A DNA stretch of 64,000 nt from NCBI GenBank assembly GCA_017465225.1, contig JAFTWQ010000043.1:62001-126000 (forward strand), in the 5' to 3' direction. The position numbers were made by a program, and so were the translations under genes. Below, one piece after another: positions 1-9,572 of the stretch (position 1 is its first letter; each line of letters opens with the position of its first letter). This stretch comes from Bacteroidales bacterium. Its GTDB lineage: Bacteria; Bacteroidota; Bacteroidia; Bacteroidales; UBA932. The notes beneath the pieces were generated by a model. The model was given only the letters and a program-made list of their open reading frames with translations. It did no database searches and was not told the origin of the DNA.

Positions 1-1321
1 ACTTGTTTGCGTTAGCGAAATCATTGAGGTTGAATGCGATAGCGTCACCTGTATTCATCGAGCCGTCAACTGTACCTGAAGCAGTATATGTCTCCCACTC
101 TGTAGTGAAGTTAACAGTTCCGATAGCTGCCCAGTGGATATATCCGCCAGGACCCACATGAGTCTGGGTTCCTGCAGAAGCATCCTTGTCGGCACGTACC
201 TCCATTGATACCTCCCAAGAGTCACCCTCCTTCATAGGAGTATCAGGGAAATAGAGCCAGAACTGGGTATCCCATGCTGCTGAAACCATATCCTGTGATT
301 CAACTACCACGCATGTTCTAGGAATGTCCTGTGTCTTAGGGATCTCTACCATCTCGATCTTCTTATACTTGCTCACGATTCTTGCTGGAGATGGATTTGG
401 TGCAGGGTATTCCTTTGCAAAGAAGCTTGCGGTTCCTTCCGGATCATCGCATGAACCGTTAACAACCTGCTCTACACCGTTGAGCTTGAAGCTGATGTTA
501 TCGAAATACCATGTATTACCTGTAGCAAGGTCATTGAGGTTGAATGCGATCGAGTATCCGCCAGCCGCAGCAGCTTCAATTGTACCCGAATTAGTGAATG
601 TAGTCCACTCAGTCTTGAAGCCAGGGTTTCCGATAGCAGCCCAATGGAGATATTCACCAGGGGTTGCCTTATGGGTCTGAGTACCAGGAGCAGCCTCTGT
701 AAGAGCATAGATATCCATTGATACCTCCCATGCATCACCTTCCTTGAACTCGGTAGGACACATGATCCAGAACTGGGTATCCCATGCAGCTGAAACCATA
801 TCCTGTGACACGACCTCGATACATGTCCTGTCAATATACTTCTCAACCGGTACGAGTTCAGGAGTATAATTAGGATCAACCCTGTCAGCGATGAGGGTGT
901 TGAGGAACTTGTTGTTCTGCTGTGAATGCCAAGCGAGAGTATGTCCGTAGACAGTGATGCCGGCCTTCTCTGCCTCCTCTACGAATGAAGTCACGAGGTC
1001 AAAGTTCATCTTACCGTTGTTTCCTACAACAGACGCATGCTTCATCGCATTGCCGGCTGTCATCTCATCGAAGTTGGACACAGCAAGAAGATATTCCTGG
1101 CCGTGGCCGACGAACTTGCTGGCGTCCACGCCTGCACCCAACTTGAAGTCAGGTGAGGCGGTACGGTCAACATAGTTCTTAAGGACATCGTATTCCTTAA
1201 GATATTCATACTGCTCCAGATATTCCGGTTTGTCGACAGGGAACTCCTTGACCTCTTCCATAGCGCAAGATGCAAGGCCTGTGACAGCAGCTGCAAGAAA
1301 TAATATTCTACTATATTTCAT
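1..1321 (-). CDS. xyn10C: Xyn10C-type endo-1,4-beta-xylanase with inserted carbohydrate-binding modules (3' end off the window)
   Basis: This is the first 440 codons of a surface xylanase that cuts internal beta-1,4 bonds of xylan; the rest lies beyond the left edge. The protein starts with a lipoprotein signal (Cys in GLASC, about residue 19). Residues about 45-145 are the first part of a GH10 barrel, recognisable by TAGNAMKHASV and GHTLAWHSQ. The barrel is then broken by two tandem carbohydrate-binding modules (about residues 160-310 and 330 onward), each opening with a DRTC/PRTC strand and sharing SQDMVSAAWDTQFW. A GH10 domain split by CBMs is the hallmark of Bacteroidetes Xyn10C. Both catalytic glutamates should lie in the missing part. 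It is the last gene of the xus operon, 20 nt after xusE. The family call is firm, but activity cannot be judged from half a domain. Confidence 0.9.
   Translation of the reverse strand, partial: MKYSRILFLAAAVTGLASCAMEEVKEFPVDKPEYLEQYEYLKEYDVLKNYVDRTASPDFKLGAGVDASKFVGHGQEYLLAVSNFDEMTAGNAMKHASVVGNNGKMNFDLVTSFVEEAEKAGITVYGHTLAWHSQQNNKFLNTLIADRVDPNYTPELVPVEKYIDRTCIEVVSQDMVSAAWDTQFWIMCPTEFKEGDAWEVSMDIYALTEAAPGTQTHKATPGEYLHWAAIGNPGFKTEWTTFTNSGTIEAAAAGGYSIAFNLNDLATGNTWYFDNISFKLNGVEQVVNGSCDDPEGTASFFAKEYPAPNPSPARIVSKYKKIEMVEIPKTQDIPRTCVVVESQDMVSAAWDTQFWLYFPDTPMKEGDSWEVSMEVRADKDASAGTQTHVGPGGYIHWAAIGTVNFTTEWETYTASGTVDGSMNTGDAIAFNLNDFANANK
257..808. repeat. Near-identical 42-nt direct repeat inside the tandem CBMs
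   Basis: Positions 257-298 and 767-808 match at 41 of 42 bases and are 510 nt (170 codons) apart, in the same place in both carbohydrate-binding modules of xyn10C. Neighbouring stretches (about 197-240 and 707-750) are also alike but less so. This shows directly that the two modules arose by in-frame duplication; the high match suggests recent duplication or gene conversion. Confidence 0.85.
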
Positions 1322-1341
1322 AACGTAGTCACTTTAAAATG

Positions 1342-2868
1342 TTACTCCTTGTAAGTAGGCACATAAGTCTCGAGCGTAATCTCGCGGCTGCGTGATACGA
1401 GGGTATCCTTGACAGCATACTGCTTCTCACCGAAGTCGATTGTATAGTCAAGATAGATACCGTCGCGGTCCTTGTTGCCCCAAGCGAGCTTCTCGCCGTC
1501 CTTCACGAACTTACCTGATCCGCTTGCAGTAATGCCTTCGGTTGCAGAAGAAACCGTACAGTTGCCGCTTGCATCGAATGTAAGCTTCACTGCGCAAGTC
1601 TTGGCTGTAACCTCAGTAGATTCGATAGTTTCGGTCTTGATACCGCCTTCACCGCCGCCGATCTTCTCGAGACCAGACCAGCTGCTCCAGCCTTCAGTAG
1701 ACTGATTCTCGAAATCACCGCCTGCGATGAGGTTCACGTCAGAACCCTCCTCTGTGAAGGTAACGTCATCAAGCATCAGAGTGATGGCCTTGTCACCGAA
1801 GCACCATGTGAGCTTGTCATAGATGTCCTTGTCAGGCTTTACGGTCATTGTGATCTCCTTCCACTCTGTAGAGAAGCTCATGCCGTGGCTGTAGTTCTGG
1901 TCGTCAGTCGTTGTTGACTGAAGGAACACGCTGCACCAGTCATACTGCTCAGTAGCGGCAGCCTTGCACTTGAAGGTATAAGTCTTGCCGGACTTCATAG
2001 GCTCTGCAAGAGTATACCATACCTGTGCGCTCCAGTTCGCGTCACCTGCTGCAGGGTTTGCCATATGGAGGGCATAGTTGCTTGTCACTGTAGTGGTAGT
2101 GATCTTCGAGATATTGGTTGAAACCGGAATAGTCACAGCGTCAAGAGACTCGGTTGAAAGAGTAACGACCTCATCATTCTCGACATACTGTCCGTGACGT
2201 ACATATGTTCCGGCATCCTGACCTGTGATGACGTCAACACCGCGGCGAAGCCAGCTTCCGTCCCATGGATTCACATACTTGATGCCATAGAGAGTGTAGT
2301 CCATCGGCTGAACATTCCACAATGCGGCATTTGTACGGATCGGAGTCTCACCCTCGATAAGAGGAGTACCGGTCTTGATCTGGTCAGCACCCTTGATGAT
2401 GTCAGTCATGACAACAGGGATCACATATGTATTCTTGATCGCGTCAGGATCAGCGAAGAATGCATCTGTAAGAGTAACCTCTACGCCACCCATATGGGTT
2501 CCGCCATAGTCAAGTCTGTCAGATGAGAGAGTATAGTAGTTCTCTGGCATTGCCTTTACAGGCGTTCCGTCAGGGAAGTACACATTTTCTGCAAGAGCAT
2601 TGTCGACATCGATACCGATAACGACATCCTTACCCTTGTAGGAACCACCTATAGTACCATAGATGATGCACTTGTGCTGATTGTCAAGCGAAGTATCGAA
2701 AGTCTCAGACTCACCAAGCACGATTGTACGGACTGGTAACTGATATGCAAAGTATGCAGAGATACCGCCCTCATAATCAGGGAATATCTTCTCCTGATTA
2801 TGGCAGGATGCAAGGGAAGCCAAGACAACTCCAGCAGACAAAATCCTAAAAATATTTCTCAATTTCAT
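1342..2868 (-). CDS. xusE: XusE: surface xylan-binding lipoprotein with DUF1735 and CBM4/9-like domains
   Basis: This 508-residue lipoprotein probably holds xylan chains at the cell surface for the xylanase encoded next to it. It has a signal peptide ending at the Cys in LASC (residue 22). Residues about 35-175 resemble the DUF1735 (BT_3987-type) beta-sandwich. Residues about 235-395 look like a CBM4/9 carbohydrate-binding module, with the typical YALHMANPAAG and WSAQVWYTL strands. The C-terminal 110 residues form a separate beta-rich domain whose family I cannot name with confidence. Its place between xusD and xyn10C is that of xusE in the core xylan system. XusE is poorly characterised; the binding role is inferred from the CBM and from analogy with other surface glycan-binding proteins. 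Confidence 0.85.
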   Translation of the reverse strand: MKLRNIFRILSAGVVLASLASCHNQEKIFPDYEGGISAYFAYQLPVRTIVLGESETFDTSLDNQHKCIIYGTIGGSYKGKDVVIGIDVDNALAENVYFPDGTPVKAMPENYYTLSSDRLDYGGTHMGGVEVTLTDAFFADPDAIKNTYVIPVVMTDIIKGADQIKTGTPLIEGETPIRTNAALWNVQPMDYTLYGIKYVNPWDGSWLRRGVDVITGQDAGTYVRHGQYVENDEVVTLSTESLDAVTIPVSTNISKITTTTVTSNYALHMANPAAGDANWSAQVWYTLAEPMKSGKTYTFKCKAAATEQYDWCSVFLQSTTTDDQNYSHGMSFSTEWKEITMTVKPDKDIYDKLTWCFGDKAITLMLDDVTFTEEGSDVNLIAGGDFENQSTEGWSSWSGLEKIGGGEGGIKTETIESTEVTAKTCAVKLTFDASGNCTVSSATEGITASGSGKFVKDGEKLAWGNKDRDGIYLDYTIDFGEKQYAVKDTLVSRSREITLETYVPTYKE

Positions 2869-2901
2869 AATATTCTTTCTTTAATGTCTATATAACACTT
2901 G

Positions 2902-4695
2902 TTACCAACCTGTATTCTGATCAAGGTTGCTCCACTTCTTCACTTCACCGTCAGGAATAGGTCCGTAGTACATGTAATCCTTGTAGTTACGGTTCTCTAC
3001 CTCGATGACGTTGTACTTGAGGTTACCTGATTCCATTGTAACATCCATACCCATGACAGTCTCGTTAAGATCGAGCTTCCAACGTCTCATATCCCAGAAG
3101 CGGTTGTTCTCGAAGCACATCTCGATACGACGCTCGTTGCGGATAAGCTGACGCATCATCTCAGGATCGCCTGCGCAAGTCTCAAGATATGGGTCGCTGC
3201 CGTTAGAGCCGATGCCTGCACGCTGGCGGATGGCCTTGATGACGTCATATGCGCTGTAGCCGTTAGAACCGGCACCCTTAGGTCCCCAAGCCTCGTTTGC
3301 AGCCTCTGCATAAGCAAGGAAGATGTCAGTGAAACGCATATATACCGGATAGTGATACTGTGCGAGCTGTGTAGTCGAGTTAGGGTCGCAGTCGTCACGG
3401 AGGAGCTTACGGAGATAGTATCCTGTACGTGTCGAGTTAGCGATCTTGTTGAGACCGTTGTCATCAGCAGAGTATGAACCGGTGATGATCTCGGTGTCAC
3501 GGTATACAGTTCCGTTATACATAATGTATGCGCTCAGACGTGGGTCACGGTCTGCATAAGGATCGTTTTTAGAGTATCCGCTTCCTGAAGCCTCGATAGG
3601 ATAACCGTTAGCCATAGGGAATGCGTCAACAAGGTTCTGCGAAGGATTGATACGTCCTCTTCCGTAAAGTGTTGGAGGGAAGTTGTCAAGCTCCTGTGAA
3701 AGACCGAATGCATAGTCCTCAGTTCCCTTGTTCTTGTTGCCTCTCCAGATGATCTCCTGTGGGTTTGCACCTGAACCGAGACCGTCGATCTCAGCCTTCT
3801 GCATATACCAGAGGTGACCGTTAGGATCCATACCTGATACACCGCCTACGAATGCGAGAACGTCAGCAGCAAGGTTTGCAGCCTCTTCTGAAGTGACTTC
3901 TGTACCTTCCCTGAAAGCAGGGCTGGAAGCGAGGAGCGCAGTCTTTGCCTTGATTGTCTTACAGATAAGACCGTTCATGAGACCGCTCTTTCTGAGACCG
4001 AACACAGTGTTGTAGTCTACATAGTTGGCTCCGTCCATGTTCCTGTAGTTCTCAGGAAGGTCATTGACGTTTGTAAGATCCTTGTAAGTAAGAGGAAGGA
4101 GCTTGATGGCAGCGTCGACATCTGCATAGATCTGCTCTACACAAGCCTGGAAGGTATCTCTTGACTTGTTGAAGTCTGTATCAGGACCTTCAACATAGTT
4201 GATTACAGGTACTCCGAGGAGCTGGTCACCTACCCAACCGCCATGGTTTCTGAGGAGATAGTACATGTTCAATGCACGGAGGGCATAAGCCTGTCCGCGT
4301 GCATGGTCCATGAACATCTGCTGCTTGAAAGGCGAAGCCGACCAGGTCACTGTCTCCACATTTGCAAGGAAGACATTGAGGTACTGGATAGTAGCCTTAC
4401 GGGCAACCCACTGTGACATAGGGTCGTTACTTGCAGTCCATGAGCCCTGCGCCATCTTACGATATCCGCTCTCAAGATCGTTGGTCACGGCATCATCAGT
4501 AGCGATATCAGTAGTACTCTTGGTCTCGAAAGGAAGCTGGGCATATGCATATCCCAAGATTCCCTGAGCACTTGACGCATTCTGGAAGACCACGTCTGCA
4601 GTCTGTGCATTTTCCACAGAAGGCTCGAAGAGGTCGTCACATGCGCTGAATGTGGTTACCAAAGCCACAAATGCTAATATGTTTTTCAGTTTCAT
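2902..4695 (-). CDS. xusD: XusD: SusD/RagB-family outer-membrane glycan-binding lipoprotein
   Basis: This 597-residue SusD homologue forms the lid over the XusC channel and delivers xylo-oligosaccharides to it. The lipobox Cys is in FSACDD (about residue 19). N-terminal helical TPR-like segments (QMFMDHARGQAYALRALNMYYLLRNHGG) and the C-terminal SusD signature (IRNERRIEMCFENNRFWDMRRWK, around residue 535) are clear, and the protein ends in the usual Trp-rich NTGW tail. It starts 18 nt after the xusC stop and is followed by xusE after 33 nt. The family is certain; xylan as ligand is inferred from operon order. Confidence 0.92.
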   Translation of the reverse strand: MKLKNILAFVALVTTFSACDDLFEPSVENAQTADVVFQNASSAQGILGYAYAQLPFETKSTTDIATDDAVTNDLESGYRKMAQGSWTASNDPMSQWVARKATIQYLNVFLANVETVTWSASPFKQQMFMDHARGQAYALRALNMYYLLRNHGGWVGDQLLGVPVINYVEGPDTDFNKSRDTFQACVEQIYADVDAAIKLLPLTYKDLTNVNDLPENYRNMDGANYVDYNTVFGLRKSGLMNGLICKTIKAKTALLASSPAFREGTEVTSEEAANLAADVLAFVGGVSGMDPNGHLWYMQKAEIDGLGSGANPQEIIWRGNKNKGTEDYAFGLSQELDNFPPTLYGRGRINPSQNLVDAFPMANGYPIEASGSGYSKNDPYADRDPRLSAYIMYNGTVYRDTEIITGSYSADDNGLNKIANSTRTGYYLRKLLRDDCDPNSTTQLAQYHYPVYMRFTDIFLAYAEAANEAWGPKGAGSNGYSAYDVIKAIRQRAGIGSNGSDPYLETCAGDPEMMRQLIRNERRIEMCFENNRFWDMRRWKLDLNETVMGMDVTMESGNLKYNVIEVENRNYKDYMYYGPIPDGEVKKWSNLDQNTGW

Positions 4696-4713
4696 TGTTC
4701 TCTGGTTTAAATG

Positions 4714-7557
4714 TTAGAATGAGAGCTTGACACCAAGGTTGTAGAAGCGGGTCTGAGGAGCAGAACCTACGTTCATCTCCATATGCTTGCGCTCTGGAGA
4801 GATAGTGAGAAGATTGCTTCCGCTGATGTAAGCAGAGAATCCCTTCACAACCTTGTTGTTCTTAAGTACTGACTGAGGCATATCGTAAGTAAGCTGAACC
4901 TTTGCGAGGTCGATACGGTTTGCCTTGTACATCCAGAAGTCTGAAGTCACGAAGTTGTTTGCACCTTCAGATACTGTAAGACGTGGATAAGTTGCAGTAG
5001 CAGCTGTCTCCGGAGTCCAGCGGTCACGGACGATTGCAGAGTACTTGTCCTCGCCGTCGATCCAGTAGTATGTGCTGTTCTTCACGCCGTATGCGCCATA
5101 ACCTGCAGTAGCGAGAGCGAAGAGTGTGAAGCTCTTGTACTTGAGGGTAAGGTTTGCACCGAGTGTAAGAGGGCTTCCATACCAGCCGCCCTTTCCGAGG
5201 AATACCTGGTCGTCTGAATTCACGACGCCGTCACCGTTCTGGTCGATATACTTGATGTCACCAGGACGTACTGTAGAACCGAGGTTCTGCTCTGGCCATC
5301 CGTCGATCTCCTCCTGAGTCTGGAAGAGGCCTGCGCTCTGATATCCCCAGATACCATCGAGCGGCTTGCCCTCGCGCTGTCTGTGGTCTGTATAGACCTC
5401 GTCACGACGGCTTGCGATGGTGTCATACCATGTCGCATTGAGACCGAATGAGAGTGCGAAATCGCCGAAGCTCTTGTTGTAGTTCACGCTTGCATCGAAA
5501 CCTGTACGAGCATTGTTGTTGTAGTTCATCCAAGGGATGAATGACTGGTCAGGATAAGATGTAGCCATGTGTGAAGGCCATGTAGTGGTGTTATCGATCA
5601 GATATCCTTCCATTGACTGGAGGAACCATGAAGCGTTGAATGTGAGGCTTCTGTTGAAGAAGGCACCCTTGAGGTTTGCAGAAAGCTCCTTGCGCTTGAT
5701 GAATGTAAGGAGTTCGTTGGCACCACGGGTAGATACCGCATACTGTGAGTCCTCACCGTCAGCCCAACCGTAGCCCCATCTGTCTGTTGACCATGTAGGA
5801 GCGTAGAGATAGTAGCCTGCGATATCGATATCCTGATTCAGTTCACTTGCAGAAACGCTGAGCGTAAGGTTGTTCACTGCGTCAGAATCCTTGAGGAATG
5901 ACTCGTTTGCAATGTTCCATCCGAGAGTCAATGATGGCGAGAATGCGCCACGGTGACCAGGAGCGAGCTTTGCAGAGTGAACGAATGCACCGCTGAAATC
6001 AAAGTAATATCTGTGATCATAGTTATAGGCTGCGAGAATACCAAGGTTAGCGTTTGCCACACGGTGGTACTCGCCTGCGAGAGTCTGACGGAATGCACCG
6101 GCAACAACCATTGCATTTACATTGTGCTTTGCAGCGAAAGTCCTGTCATAGTTGAACTGACCGCTCCAAAGTATTGTCATGTCCGCATCCGAACCTCCGA
6201 TGTTCTGGTTTCCTGACTTCTCGTCAAGTCCTTCCTGCTTGAGGTCAGTGATATACTCCTTACCGTTGTACATTGACCATGTAGGAGTATAGATCGCATA
6301 GTTGTTGTCATATGAAGTAGAGTACGAAGTCGCATAGTCCATAGCGAACATAGTCTTAAAGGTAAGACCCTTGAGAACTCTCTGAAGGTCGAACTCGACA
6401 CCTGTGTCGAACTGGAACTGACGGCTTGTCCACTTGCTTCTTCCTGCTGCATACATGTCAGCGAAGACGTTAGTCTTGTTCTGCTGTGTACCTGCGAGGA
6501 AATAGTCTCTTCCACCCATATTGATGATGTTGCCTGAAGCATTGATGAGTTCCCATGCTCCGATAGCGTTAGGGTCGATCATATCGGTAGGAATGAGCGG
6601 AGCGGCATGCTGAGGGAAGTTTGGACGCATTGTAGCGGCAGCCTCCCAATAGTTGCCCTTTGCAGACTTCGAATCATAGAATGTAGTGTTGGCGTTGATG
6701 TAAGCCTTGATGAAATCATTGAGCTTCACATCGACATTACCGCGTACATTGAAGCGGCTGATGTTGTTGTTCTGCGCCTCACCTACATTGAGGAAGTCGC
6801 CCTCATTGTAGTAGCTGACATTGCTGTAGAAGTGAGCTCTTCCGCCACCACCTGAAATCTCGGCAGTCACATCCGAACGGTTATAAGCCTTGGTGATGTA
6901 CTCTGAAGAGTAATAATCAATGTTCGGATAACGGAAAGGATTGATTCCTGCACTGTGGTAGTAGATCTCATCCTGTGTATAGAGGGCAGGCTTGCCGTCG
7001 TTTGCAAGAGCCTCGTTATAGAATGTCATATACTCTGCAGAACCCAGATATTCAGGGAAAGCCTTGGCTACATGAACACCTGTATTTGCACGTACATCCA
7101 CGCGGAGACCGTCATTTGTTCCACGCTTTGTAGTGATGAGGATAGCTCCCTTTGCGGCACGGCTACCGTAGAGGACTACAGCCTGTGCACTCTTAAGGAA
7201 AGTGATCTGCGAGATCTCTGTAGGGAGAATGTTGTTGGCAGCACGCGGAACACCGTCGATAAGCACGAGATATCCCTGATTGTTGTCGCCATCCATACCC
7301 CAGAGCGAATTGCCGTTGAAACCACTTACATATGCCTGCATGTTGTCAAGGCTGTATGTATTGTAGTTCTTTTCAGTCAGTTCCTCATAATCCAATACGG
7401 CAACGCTACCGATAAGGTCATCCTCGGCAACCGTACGATATGCGACCTGGACCTTGGTATCGCCATCTGATTCATTCTCTGTTGTCTGAGCGTTCATCAT
7501 GAAAGGAGAAACAGTCAGAATCGCAGAAAGAATGAAAGTTGATTTAATATATTTCAT
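4714..7557 (-). CDS. xusC: XusC: SusC-family TonB-dependent transporter without the N-terminal extension
   Basis: This 947-residue outer-membrane beta-barrel imports xylo-oligosaccharides together with XusD. It has a signal peptide ending at NAQ (residue 24). The plug domain starts almost at once: DLIGSVAVLDYEEL, then the SusC signature VLIDGVPRAANNI and VLYGSRAAKGAILITTKRG at about residues 85-145. It lacks the carboxypeptidase-regulatory-like domain that precedes the plug in XusA. The barrel ends in the expected aromatic residue (GVKLSF). The start at 7557 gives a normal signal peptide and lies 41 nt after xusB. Having one long and one short SusC in the same operon is usual for the core xylan system. 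Confidence 0.92.
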   Translation of the reverse strand: MKYIKSTFILSAILTVSPFMMNAQTTENESDGDTKVQVAYRTVAEDDLIGSVAVLDYEELTEKNYNTYSLDNMQAYVSGFNGNSLWGMDGDNNQGYLVLIDGVPRAANNILPTEISQITFLKSAQAVVLYGSRAAKGAILITTKRGTNDGLRVDVRANTGVHVAKAFPEYLGSAEYMTFYNEALANDGKPALYTQDEIYYHSAGINPFRYPNIDYYSSEYITKAYNRSDVTAEISGGGGRAHFYSNVSYYNEGDFLNVGEAQNNNISRFNVRGNVDVKLNDFIKAYINANTTFYDSKSAKGNYWEAAATMRPNFPQHAAPLIPTDMIDPNAIGAWELINASGNIINMGGRDYFLAGTQQNKTNVFADMYAAGRSKWTSRQFQFDTGVEFDLQRVLKGLTFKTMFAMDYATSYSTSYDNNYAIYTPTWSMYNGKEYITDLKQEGLDEKSGNQNIGGSDADMTILWSGQFNYDRTFAAKHNVNAMVVAGAFRQTLAGEYHRVANANLGILAAYNYDHRYYFDFSGAFVHSAKLAPGHRGAFSPSLTLGWNIANESFLKDSDAVNNLTLSVSASELNQDIDIAGYYLYAPTWSTDRWGYGWADGEDSQYAVSTRGANELLTFIKRKELSANLKGAFFNRSLTFNASWFLQSMEGYLIDNTTTWPSHMATSYPDQSFIPWMNYNNNARTGFDASVNYNKSFGDFALSFGLNATWYDTIASRRDEVYTDHRQREGKPLDGIWGYQSAGLFQTQEEIDGWPEQNLGSTVRPGDIKYIDQNGDGVVNSDDQVFLGKGGWYGSPLTLGANLTLKYKSFTLFALATAGYGAYGVKNSTYYWIDGEDKYSAIVRDRWTPETAATATYPRLTVSEGANNFVTSDFWMYKANRIDLAKVQLTYDMPQSVLKNNKVVKGFSAYISGSNLLTISPERKHMEMNVGSAPQTRFYNLGVKLSF

Positions 7558-7598
7558 TGCCTGTTCTTTAATAGTTATACACTTAATTCTCCTTATGA

Positions 7599-9569
7599 TT
7601 ACCAGCCAGGATTCTGCTGGAAGTCACCATAGAGGTAAACTTCGCTGTCCGGTAATGGGAACCAGTAATGCTTGGTACCGAATACACGTTCGAGAATCAC
7701 TTCTTCGCGGAAGTTAGCGACCTGTGCATTACGAGGGTCATTCTCACCGCTTGTGTACCAGTCATTCGGAAGAACACGGTCAAACTCCTGTGAAGTCTTG
7801 ATTGTGTATGGAGCCTCGGTAAGGAGGAGCCAGCGCTGGAGGTCGTTGAAACGGTGACCTTCGAACATAAGCTCAACGGCACGCTCACGACGGATCTCAT
7901 CCATATACTTTTCACCGGTGAACTTCGCATTGACCTCACCTGCACCGCATCTCGCGCGTACCTTATTAATAGCAGCTTCTGATGTAAGGCTGCAGTTGTT
8001 AGCCTTGTTAGATCTTGAGAAGCCTGCATCCTTTGCTGCTGTTGCCTCTGCATACATGAGGTATACATCAGCAAGACGCATGTAAGGAAGGTAAACGTGT
8101 ACGGCTGAACCCCATGCGTAATCCTGGTCGATCACGTTACATGTATGAGGAACGAGCTTCTGGATGAAGTAACCTGTACGGCTGCCGTTTGCTACAGGAC
8201 GCATGTTACCGCCTGTGAAGAGCTCGCAGAAACGATATGGTTCACGGTCACCGGCAGCACCATGGATATACTGGAAGCCGTCGAAGACGATGTCATGATA
8301 GAAACGTGGGTCACGGTCCTTGAACGGGAAGTTAGGATCGAAGCCTGAATCAGGATCGTCAAGAGGGAGGCCGTTAGCCATACCATACATATTCACAGCA
8401 TTTGCTGTAGGCTGGTGGATGACGTTGTCATGCTCCACGAGACCTGCAACCTTAGGTCCGAATACCTTTGTAGTATTCCAGTGTGAACCGTTGAAGTCGC
8501 CTGAAGGGCCACGGAAGATAGCCTCGACAGTACCAGGCATGAGCCAGTTCTGCTTGCGTGTATAGAAGTTATCTGTGAAACGTGTAGAAGCGTCCTTTGC
8601 CTTCTCGTGAGTGTAGATGTTCTCATAATTATACTCAGCAAGAGAATACTGTGTCTGGCCAGCCTCTACAAGAGCAAGAAGTTCACCGAGAGCCTCGGCT
8701 GCCTTGTTCATGTAATCAGTATTATAAGCATAGGTCTTGCCGCTCTGGATTGCACCAAGCTGAGGGCCATGCTCCATAAGTGGCGAACCTGCCCAAAGGT
8801 AGCACTTGCCGAGATATGCGAGAGCCATTACCTTGTTGATTCTGAGCATGTTCTTACCGGTTGTAGCCTTACCTGCAGAAGTGTCGTCCCAATTGATAGG
8901 AAGAAGGTCTGCGGCAAGACGGAAGTCCTCCGCACACTTGTCAGCACATTCCTGATATGAAAGACGAGGAAGGTTGAGAGGCTCGTTTGCATCGAAAGCC
9001 CTGTCGATGTATGGAAGGCCGTCGAACCAGTTGATGAGCTCGAAGTGCCACCATGCACGGAAGAAGTAGAGCTGTCCTGCGATGAGGTTCTTTTCCTCCT
9101 GCGAACCATTGATCATCATGCCGTCCTCAAGAGCCTGAAGACCGACATTGGCCTTACGGATGCAATACCATGCATGTCCCCAGAGGGAATGGTCGAACTT
9201 GTTTGTAGAAGTAGGGTTGCTGTTAGGCTTGTAAAGCCAGTTTCCGCCACTGCCGTTATTCCAGATATATCTGAAGTTACCGAGGTCAGCCTGGTGAGTC
9301 ATACGGTTGTCAGCCTCAGGGTTGAAGATTTCATCGTCTCCCCAGTTCCAAGACGGACACCAGTTGCACTTTTCCTTGTCAGGAATACAGTTGTAGATCT
9401 CCTCCACGAAACCCTGGAAGTTTCGGAAGTTCTTGAATGGAGTATCACCTGAGATGGTAGAGTCAGCCTCCTTGTCAAGATAGCTCGAGCAAGAAACAGC
9501 AGACATTCCAAGAATCAGGGCTGCTCCAAGACATATTATAGTATTAAATATTCTTTTCATTGCTTTCAC
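7599..9569 (-). CDS. xusB: XusB: SusD/RagB-family glycan-binding lipoprotein
   Basis: This 656-residue SusD homologue is the partner of XusA and sits 3 nt after it. The lipobox Cys is in MSAVSC. Typical features are LIAGQLYFFRAWWHFELINWFDGLPY (around residue 155), the C-terminal RRERAVELMFEGHRFNDLQRW and a QNPGW ending. The annotated start gives MKAMKRIF; the internal Met at 9560 is equally good and would only shorten the signal peptide by three residues. It should bind longer xylan chains at the surface; this rests on position in the operon, not on visible ligand residues. Confidence 0.92.
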   Translation of the reverse strand: MKAMKRIFNTIICLGAALILGMSAVSCSSYLDKEADSTISGDTPFKNFRNFQGFVEEIYNCIPDKEKCNWCPSWNWGDDEIFNPEADNRMTHQADLGNFRYIWNNGSGGNWLYKPNSNPTSTNKFDHSLWGHAWYCIRKANVGLQALEDGMMINGSQEEKNLIAGQLYFFRAWWHFELINWFDGLPYIDRAFDANEPLNLPRLSYQECADKCAEDFRLAADLLPINWDDTSAGKATTGKNMLRINKVMALAYLGKCYLWAGSPLMEHGPQLGAIQSGKTYAYNTDYMNKAAEALGELLALVEAGQTQYSLAEYNYENIYTHEKAKDASTRFTDNFYTRKQNWLMPGTVEAIFRGPSGDFNGSHWNTTKVFGPKVAGLVEHDNVIHQPTANAVNMYGMANGLPLDDPDSGFDPNFPFKDRDPRFYHDIVFDGFQYIHGAAGDREPYRFCELFTGGNMRPVANGSRTGYFIQKLVPHTCNVIDQDYAWGSAVHVYLPYMRLADVYLMYAEATAAKDAGFSRSNKANNCSLTSEAAINKVRARCGAGEVNAKFTGEKYMDEIRRERAVELMFEGHRFNDLQRWLLLTEAPYTIKTSQEFDRVLPNDWYTSGENDPRNAQVANFREEVILERVFGTKHYWFPLPDSEVYLYGDFQQNPGW

Positions 9570-9572
9570 TGA

